DNA from: CAZMOK01 sp964644135
GTDB lineage: Bacteria; Bacteroidota; Bacteroidia; Bacteroidales; JAGOPY01
Assembly: GCA_964644135.1 (NCBI GenBank)
Contig: CAZXWD010000021.1
Span: 1-35,959, forward strand
DNA length: 35,959 nucleotides
Direction: 5' to 3'
The translations under genes were made by a program, and so were the position numbers. Numbering within the stretch: the first letter of the stretch is position 1; every line of letters begins with the position of its first letter. Below, piece after piece: positions 32,070 to 35,959 of this stretch. The notes beneath the pieces were generated by a model. The model was not told the origin of the DNA. It did no database searches and saw only the letters and a list, made by a program, of their open reading frames with translations.

Positions 32070-33599
32070 ATGAGGGCGCGGATAATTATATTGTTCTTTC
32101 TTGTGCCTGCTTTCCTGTTTGCACAGGAGAAAAAGGATGGACCCGGAGAGTATAAGATCTTCTACCATGAAAATGGCCAGATCTCCAGTGAAGGCTATAT
32201 GGTCGACGGGAAACCTGACGGTTACTGGAAAACCTACAATGAAGATGGAATTCTTATAGCTGAAGGGAACAGGGAAGAATTCAAGCTCGACAGTCTTTGG
32301 AAATTCTATAACGACGACGGATCCCTGAAGCTGGAAGTGAACTATCGTGAAGGTAAAAAGCACGGGGTAAGGACTACTTACCGGAAGGATGAGATAATCA
32401 GGGAAACGTTCAAAAATGATATCAAAGACGGACCCACAAAGTATTTTTACAAAGACGGGGAGCTGAAAAAGGAAGTGTTCTTCGTCAATGGCCTGGAGGA
32501 AGGTATTGCCAGGGAATACGGAGAAGATGGCCGTGTTATAACACTCATCACTTACAAGAATGGTTTTATCACAGATATTCAAAAAATAAACCGTTTCATT
32601 GCCGGTAATAAAAAACACGGACCCTGGAAATATTTTTATGATGATGGCATGGTAAGGCTTGAAGGCAGTTACAAGAGAGGACTGGAACACGGTTATTTCA
32701 AGGAGTATGACAGGGAAGGCAACCTGCTCACCGCCACCAAGTACGAAAACGGCCAGAAAGTTGAAGATGCCCGGGAAGTGGCAAAGCTCGAAGTCAGAAA
32801 AGACTATTACCCCGACGGCACCCCAAAAATTGTTGCAACTTACAACAAAGAGGGCGAACCCGAAGGGATAAGGCGCGAATATGCAGAAGATGGCACTATC
32901 GAAAGATCCTATATTTTCAAGAACGGTATCATAATCGGCGAAGGCATTATCACAGAAAAGGGTGAAAGGGACGGCTACTGGAAAGAATACTATGACGACG
33001 GAAAGCTTTATGCTGAAGGAAAATATGAAAAGGACGTCAGGGTTGGTCCCTGGAAGTTTTATCATAAAAATGGAAATCTCAGGCAGGAGGGTGCATATAA
33101 TTCACAGGGAAAGCCTGAAGGAGAATGGTTCTGGTATTATGAAAACGGCAAGATACTCAGGGAAGAGAACTATTACCTGGGACTTCTCGATGGCTTAATG
33201 GCTGAATATGGTGAACAGGGAAAACTGATAGCTCAGGGTGATTTCATCGAGGGCCTGGAAGACGGCGACTGGTTCTATGAAGTGGGTGATGTGAGAATTG
33301 AGGGCAGCTATGCAGAAGGAAAAAGGACCGGCACCTGGAAGATATGGCAGCTTAAGGGCCCGGGAAGGGAAAAAACTTTGATATTCGAAGGCAGGTTCAT
33401 AGAAGACAACCCGCACGGAAAACATACTTATTACTGGGATAACGGCAACAAACGTGATGAAGGCCAATACCTGATGGGGTTGAAGGTAGGTGACTGGTTA
33501 TCTTATACTTACGAAGGGCTACCTTCGATTGTGATAACTTACGACCAGGGGAGGGAAATTAAATATGACGGGATTAAGATACAAACACCGTCAGACTAA
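32070..33599 (+). CDS. Secreted MORN-repeat protein (YwqK-like)
   Basis: A 509-residue protein with a signal peptide (MRARIIILFFLVPAFLFAQ) followed by about twenty MORN_2-type repeats of about 23 residues. Examples are YHENGQISSEGYMVDGKPDG, KYFYDDGMVRLEGSYKRG and WYYENGKILREENYYLG. The repeats make an extended beta-sheet, often used as a scaffold. Database names such as 'toxin-antitoxin system YwqK family antitoxin' come from the repeat alone; no toxin gene is adjacent. The frame is open to a TTG at 31983 inside nadA, but ATG at 32070 begins the signal peptide and lies 1 bp after the nadA stop. Function unknown; the location is periplasmic or surface. Confidence 0.85.
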   Translation: MRARIIILFFLVPAFLFAQEKKDGPGEYKIFYHENGQISSEGYMVDGKPDGYWKTYNEDGILIAEGNREEFKLDSLWKFYNDDGSLKLEVNYREGKKHGVRTTYRKDEIIRETFKNDIKDGPTKYFYKDGELKKEVFFVNGLEEGIAREYGEDGRVITLITYKNGFITDIQKINRFIAGNKKHGPWKYFYDDGMVRLEGSYKRGLEHGYFKEYDREGNLLTATKYENGQKVEDAREVAKLEVRKDYYPDGTPKIVATYNKEGEPEGIRREYAEDGTIERSYIFKNGIIIGEGIITEKGERDGYWKEYYDDGKLYAEGKYEKDVRVGPWKFYHKNGNLRQEGAYNSQGKPEGEWFWYYENGKILREENYYLGLLDGLMAEYGEQGKLIAQGDFIEGLEDGDWFYEVGDVRIEGSYAEGKRTGTWKIWQLKGPGREKTLIFEGRFIEDNPHGKHTYYWDNGNKRDEGQYLMGLKVGDWLSYTYEGLPSIVITYDQGREIKYDGIKIQTPSD

Positions 33600-33609
33600 T
33601 AATTATTCC

Positions 33610-33617
33610 TATTTTTG
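33610..33617 (+). promoter_or_regulatory. Candidate -7 box (TATTTTTG) for the OB-fold-like protein gene
   Basis: TATTTTTG matches TAnnTTTG, 33 bp upstream of the ATG at 33651. No -33 match is seen. Confidence 0.35.
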
Positions 33618-33650
33618 TTCTCCAATTACCAAAACTTAAATTTGAAAGCA

Positions 33651-34100
33651 ATGATCAAAAAAGTTCTATTATCAATGGCTGTGCTGGCACTGTTCCTCAT
33701 AGGGCAGGTATCTTTCGGCCAGGAAATGAAATCCTCAAAGGATGTAGAAAAAGTTGAAGTCAACAGTTTTAAGGAAAACGCACCCGACAAGATCGGGCAT
33801 TCTGTTGCCATAACCGGTATGGTTACACACGTTTGCAAGCACGGAGGTAAAAAGATGTTCATTATGGACAACGATGCCGATATCCAGGTTAAGATCACCG
33901 CGGGCGAAAACATTGCCTCTTTTCCCGCTGAGTTGGAAGGTGAAACAGTATGGGTGAACGGTACGGTTGAGGAAATCATGCAGGAAGTGGTTGAAGAAGA
34001 GCATGAAGAGCACGAGCAGGACGAAGCCCATCAGAACATTTATCACGTACCGCAGTATTCAATTGCCTGTGCTGAATACCAGGTAGTGAAAAAGAAATAG
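33651..34100 (+). CDS. Small secreted OB-fold-like protein with acidic/His-rich segment
   Basis: A 149-residue protein with a signal peptide (MIKKVLLSMAVLALFLIGQVSFGQ). Residues about 48-108 look like an OB fold of the DUF4920 type: SVAITGMVTHVCKHGGKKMFIMDND, DIQVKI, then ELEGETVWVNGTVEE. Cys62 sits in VCKHGG and Cys140 in IACAEYQ. Between them, residues about 112-132 are very acidic and histidine-rich (EEEHEEHEQDEAHQNIYH), which suggests metal binding. A TTG at 33615 is in frame, but ATG at 33651 gives the signal peptide. A strong terminator follows, so it is probably transcribed alone. The function is not known. Confidence 0.75.
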   Translation: MIKKVLLSMAVLALFLIGQVSFGQEMKSSKDVEKVEVNSFKENAPDKIGHSVAITGMVTHVCKHGGKKMFIMDNDADIQVKITAGENIASFPAELEGETVWVNGTVEEIMQEVVEEEHEEHEQDEAHQNIYHVPQYSIACAEYQVVKKK

Positions 34101-34113
34101 AGGAGATAACTTC

Positions 34114-34153
34114 AAAAAGAGCTTAATGGATTTCATGACATTAAGCTCTTTTT
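34114..34153 (+). terminator. Strong Rho-independent terminator (15-bp perfect stem)
   Basis: AAAAAGAGCTTAATG at 34114-34128 pairs perfectly with 34139-34153, with a 10-nt loop and a T5 end. The flanking A5/T5 makes it potentially bidirectional. It separates the OB-fold-like gene from the PepSY-type gene, whose ATG is only 20 bp downstream. Confidence 0.85.
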
Positions 34154-34172
34154 CATATTTGGACGCCAGGTA

Positions 34173-34730
34173 ATGAAATGGAGAAAATGGTTCCGGATAA
34201 TTCACAGGGACTTCGGTTACCTGTTTTTCGGCGTTACTATTGTTTATGCAGTTTCCGGTATTGCCCTCAATCATCTTGACGACTGGGACCCAAACTACGT
34301 TATAAAGACACAGAATATCACGGTTGATGATCCGTTATTGCTCAACGGAACAGCCCAAAGCCAGGATATTATTGCATTCCTTGAACAATACGGGTTGGAG
34401 GGTGACTATAAAAACCACTATAATCCTTCAGAAAATATTCTTAAGATCTTCCTCGACAAAGGTTCTGTGATTATAAATACGAACTCCGGCAAAGGTTTGA
34501 TAGAAGAGGCCCGAAGAAGGATCTTCATCCGTGAATCAAACTACCTGCACTACAATCCCATAAAATACTGGACATGGTTTTCTGACCTCTATGCGGGTGC
34601 ATTGATAGTGCTGGCCATAACCGGGCTTTTCCTGGTAAGGGGAAAAAAAGGTATTACAGGCAGGGGGGCCTGGATGACAATACTAGGCATTCTTATCCCG
34701 CTTATCTTTTTGTTGATTTATTTTTATTAG
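34173..34730 (+). CDS. PepSY-associated transmembrane protein
   Basis: A 185-residue inner-membrane protein. The N-terminus KWRKWFRIIHRDFGYLFFG followed by a helix and SGIALNH is typical of PepSY_TM-like proteins, with His11 and His34 flanking helix 1. A periplasmic PepSY-like region (about 40-125) follows, then KYWTWFSDLYAG and two more helices (about 139-155 and 166-184). Related proteins are linked to iron uptake and ferric or flavin reduction, but this short form has no reductase domain. It follows a terminator by 20 bp, with no obvious -7 box, so its expression may depend on readthrough. Confidence 0.85.
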   Translation: MKWRKWFRIIHRDFGYLFFGVTIVYAVSGIALNHLDDWDPNYVIKTQNITVDDPLLLNGTAQSQDIIAFLEQYGLEGDYKNHYNPSENILKIFLDKGSVIINTNSGKGLIEEARRRIFIRESNYLHYNPIKYWTWFSDLYAGALIVLAITGLFLVRGKKGITGRGAWMTILGILIPLIFLLIYFY

Positions 34731-34743
34731 CAAGAGTATAAAA

Positions 34744-34947
34744 ATGAATATCTATATCTTCCTGATATTATTTGTACTATGGTACGGGCTGTCGCTCTGG
34801 ATATCTGAAAAGTATGGCAGGCACCGGAAAATAGGCGAGGAATGGTCGTTTTTCATCTGTTTCATGCTAAGCCCCGCCCTGGGCCTTATTATCACAATAC
34901 TTACAAATAAAACATCAACAACCAGAAGGCCATCAGCCATCAGCTAA
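34744..34947 (+). CDS. Small two-helix membrane protein
   Basis: A 67-residue hydrophobic protein. Helix 1 is at about 3-20 (IYIFLILFVLWYGLSLW), a basic loop contains GRHRKIGEEWSFF, and helix 2 is at about 37-54 (FMLSPALGLIITIL). The loop and SPALGLII pattern look like small proteins I recall from other Bacteroidetes; no function is known. It starts 13 bp after the PepSY-type gene and is probably co-transcribed. The last residues (RRPSAIS) and the stop are encoded by the CAGCCAT/CAGCTAA repeat at 34927-34947, so the native C-terminus may have been altered by repeat insertion. Confidence 0.6.
   Translation: MNIYIFLILFVLWYGLSLWISEKYGRHRKIGEEWSFFICFMLSPALGLIITILTNKTSTTRRPSAIS
34927..34947. repeat. 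CAGCCAT/CAGCTAA repeat at the 3' end of the small membrane gene
   Basis: AGGCCATCAGCCATCAGCTAA is made of the same 7-bp words as 13041-13061 and 35380-35402. Here they lie inside the last codons of a rightward gene and supply its TAA stop. Confidence 0.8.
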
Positions 34948-34980
34948 TTAATTCAGAACTGTGTGAGCTCTCAGCATTAA

Positions 34981-35001
34981 ACACTCAACACTCAACACTC
35001 C
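34981..35001. repeat. 7-bp tandem array ACACTCA, three copies
   Basis: ACACTCA, ACACTCA, ACACTCC, followed by a related TAACTCC. Confidence 0.9.
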
Positions 35002-35023
35002 TAACTCCTTACCCCACCCCCGG

Positions 35024-35087
35024 CCCCTCCCCATGCCGGCGAAACGTCAATAAGATATGAAACGACGGGGAGGGGAGGTGTCTTTTT
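35024..35087 (+). terminator. Possible terminator: CCCCTCCCC/GGGGAGGGG hairpin with T run
   Basis: CCCCTCCCC at 35024-35032 pairs perfectly with GGGGAGGGG at 35067-35075 across a 34-nt loop. A T5 run follows at 35083-35087. The large loop and displaced T run make it a weak terminator candidate for the PepSY-type operon; it could equally be an intergenic repeat element. Confidence 0.4.
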
Positions 35088-35113
35088 GTCCCTCTCGTTT
35101 CTATTGATATGTA

Positions 35114-35134
35114 ACTCCTCCGGAGTAATTTTTT
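35114..35134 (+). terminator. Small hairpin ACTCC-TCC-GGAGT followed by T6
   Basis: A 5-bp stem with a 3-nt loop (35114-35126), then AA and six T (35129-35134). It is short for a terminator. Confidence 0.35.
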
Positions 35135-35171
35135 AAACCAAAATGAAGAATGAAAGGACATAAGCTTGAGG

Positions 35172-35203
35172 GCACAGAAGCACAGAGGCTCAAAAGCGCA
35201 GGA
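35172..35203. repeat. 8-bp degenerate tandem array, four copies
   Basis: GCACAGAA, GCACAGAG, GCTCAAAA, GCGCAGGA: a diverged relative of the GCTCAGAR array at 12651-12706. Confidence 0.8.
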
Positions 35204-35232
35204 GGACAGTCGTCAGTCATCAGTTACTAACT

Positions 35233-35323
35233 GAACTCTAAACTCTGATTACCCATATCCCGCAACTCGTAACCCGCAACTCGTAACCAGGACCTAGAAC
35301 CTATTACCCAGAACCTAAAAGAC
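35233..35323. repeat. Degenerate 7-bp array, thirteen consecutive units
   Basis: The 91 bp divide exactly into 13 heptamers: GAACTCT, AAACTCT, GATTACC, CATATCC, CGCAACT, CGTAACC, CGCAACT, CGTAACC, AGGACCT, AGAACCT, ATTACCC, AGAACCT, AAAAGAC. Neighbours are more alike than distant units, and one 14-bp doublet (CGCAACTCGTAACC) is repeated exactly. Confidence 0.85.
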
Positions 35324-35359
35324 AATTTGACCCGCCTACGCAAGCTCCGGCGGGCAAGG

Positions 35360-35389
35360 CAATTGAGACAATAATCTAACAGCCATCAG
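35360..35389. repeat. 30-bp dispersed repeat, copy B
   Basis: Identical to 13021-13050. After the shared block, copy A has one more CAGCCAT unit before CAGCTAA, while copy B goes directly to CAGCTAA and then CAGCCAT. The arrays therefore differ in the number and order of the 7-bp words. Confidence 0.9.
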
Positions 35390-35399
35390 CTAACAGCCA

Positions 35400-35959
35400 T
35401 CAATTAACCATTTCAAAATCCATTTCCTTTCTCGAAAGATCGATCTTCTTGATCCGCACATGAACTTTGTCGCCAAGCTTATACTGATGCCCATACCGAT
35501 GGCCGATAACCTGGTAATTATCCTCATCCAGGTAGTAAAAGTCATCTTCCAGGTCGGTGAGCCGCACCATACCCTCGCTTTTGGTTTTTGCCAGCTCAAC
35601 ATAAATACCCCACTTGCTCACTCCTGAAATGAGGCCCTCGAAGACCTCCCCAACCTTGTCGGCAAGGAATTCCACCTGCTTGTACTTTATGGATTCCCTC
35701 TCCGCATCAATGGCCTTTCTTTCCATCTCGGAAGAATGTTCGCACTTGTCTTCGTAAATATTCTGGTTTGCCGATTCGGCCCCGTTTGCATAAGCCTCGG
35801 TCAGCCGGTGAACCATCAGGTCGGGATATCTCCTGATTGGTGAGGTAAAGTGAGTGTAATAAGGAAACCCCAGACCGTAGTGACCTATGTTGACGGTTGA
35901 ATAGACAGCCTTTGCCATGGTCCTGATCGCGATGGTCTCTATCATGTTTTGCTCACCTT
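35400..35959 (-). CDS. rnr: Ribonuclease R, C-terminal part (runs off the right edge)
   Basis: The last 186 or so codons of an RNase R/RNase II family 3'-5' exoribonuclease; the frame stays open through base 35959, so the N-terminal and most of the catalytic domain lie outside the window. The visible part has the end of the RNB domain (YTHFTSPIRRYPDLMVHRL) and a C-terminal S1 RNA-binding domain (GEVFEGLISGVSKWGIYVEL...SEGMVRL...YKLGDKVHVRIKKID). The stop codon TGA falls inside the word CCATCA of the CAGCCAT repeat, so the repeat abuts or slightly invades the gene end. RNase R degrades structured RNA and takes part in rRNA and tmRNA quality control. Confidence 0.92.
   Translation of the reverse strand, partial: GEQNMIETIAIRTMAKAVYSTVNIGHYGLGFPYYTHFTSPIRRYPDLMVHRLTEAYANGAESANQNIYEDKCEHSSEMERKAIDAERESIKYKQVEFLADKVGEVFEGLISGVSKWGIYVELAKTKSEGMVRLTDLEDDFYYLDEDNYQVIGHRYGHQYKLGDKVHVRIKKIDLSRKEMDFEMVN

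Larger units (their letters stand above)
34948..35399. other. 452-bp intergenic region of composite repeats
   Basis: No gene is seen. The region contains an ACACTCA triplet array (34981-35001), a G/C-rich hairpin (35024-35075), a small hairpin with a T run (35114-35134), an 8-bp array (35172-35203), a 91-bp heptad array (35233-35323), a CCCGCC...GGCGGG element (35331-35354) and copy B of the 30-bp dispersed repeat. Confidence 0.8.

Noticed and set aside
32058..33065. 335-codon open frame on the minus strand opposite the MORN-repeat gene
   Set aside because: It is an antisense shadow: the repeated GA-rich MORN codons leave the other strand open. The + strand product has a signal peptide and clear repeats.
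32070..33599. Antitoxin of a toxin-antitoxin system (YwqK label)
   Set aside because: The label derives from MORN repeats only. The protein is exported, long, and has no adjacent small toxin gene.

Overview
The window reads as a chromosomal segment of a Bacteroidota bacterium, most likely of the Bacteroidales or a close relative. The support is a PorZ-type surface protein with a type IX secretion C-terminal domain, the long form of IspG, a DUF4369/TlpA lipoprotein, a purH-mreBCD string, a choice-of-anchor L protein, many starts without a clear Shine-Dalgarno, and several TAnnTTTG boxes, the -7 element used by the Bacteroidetes housekeeping sigma factor. It looks like a draft or metagenome assembly: there is a run of exactly 100 N inside nadA, and the last gene (ribonuclease R) runs off the right edge. 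I see no tRNA, rRNA, CRISPR array, insertion sequence or phage gene.

Layout from left to right. Positions 80-4612 (+) are an envelope polysaccharide/lipid cluster: family 2 glycosyltransferase, family 9 glycosyltransferase, O-antigen ligase-like protein and a diacylglycerol kinase-like lipid kinase. ispG (-) converges on it. Positions 6481-10951 (+) hold porZ, a choice-of-anchor L surface protein and recO. lipA-lipB (-) make protein-bound lipoate. A fused NapH/NapG-like membrane polyferredoxin and a Tat-exported DUF362 protein (-) form a redox pair. hemW (+) meets an endonuclease/exonuclease/phosphatase protein (-) tail to tail. GH3-family synthetase, LysE exporter and DUF308 protein (+) follow, then recJ and a MacB-like permease (-), then purH-mreB-mreC-mreD and a thioredoxin-fold lipoprotein (+). 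rpiB-lutB (-) come next, then nadA (gapped), a MORN-repeat protein, an OB-fold-like secreted protein, a PepSY-type membrane protein and a small membrane protein (+), and finally partial rnr (-).

Most genes are ordinary core functions. The unusual material is largely outside them. (1) Four 16-bp TGTA-N8-TACA sites lie just upstream of a recognisable Bacteroidetes promoter for the choice-of-anchor L gene. (2) Two intergenic stretches (12651-13062 and 34927-35402) are built almost entirely of unrelated 7-9 bp words, each repeated 2-13 times, and share an identical 30-bp segment. They resemble in style the heptanucleotide short tandem repeats of cyanobacteria. (3) A perfect 18-bp-stem hairpin, whose arms contain their own palindromes, sits 7 bp before hemW. 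(4) The choice-of-anchor L protein ends in a motif-helix-basic tail like a sorting signal. (5) GH3 and LysE are adjacent, which suggests an amide-conjugate synthesis and export unit. All positions come from reading the sequence by eye; no database search was possible.
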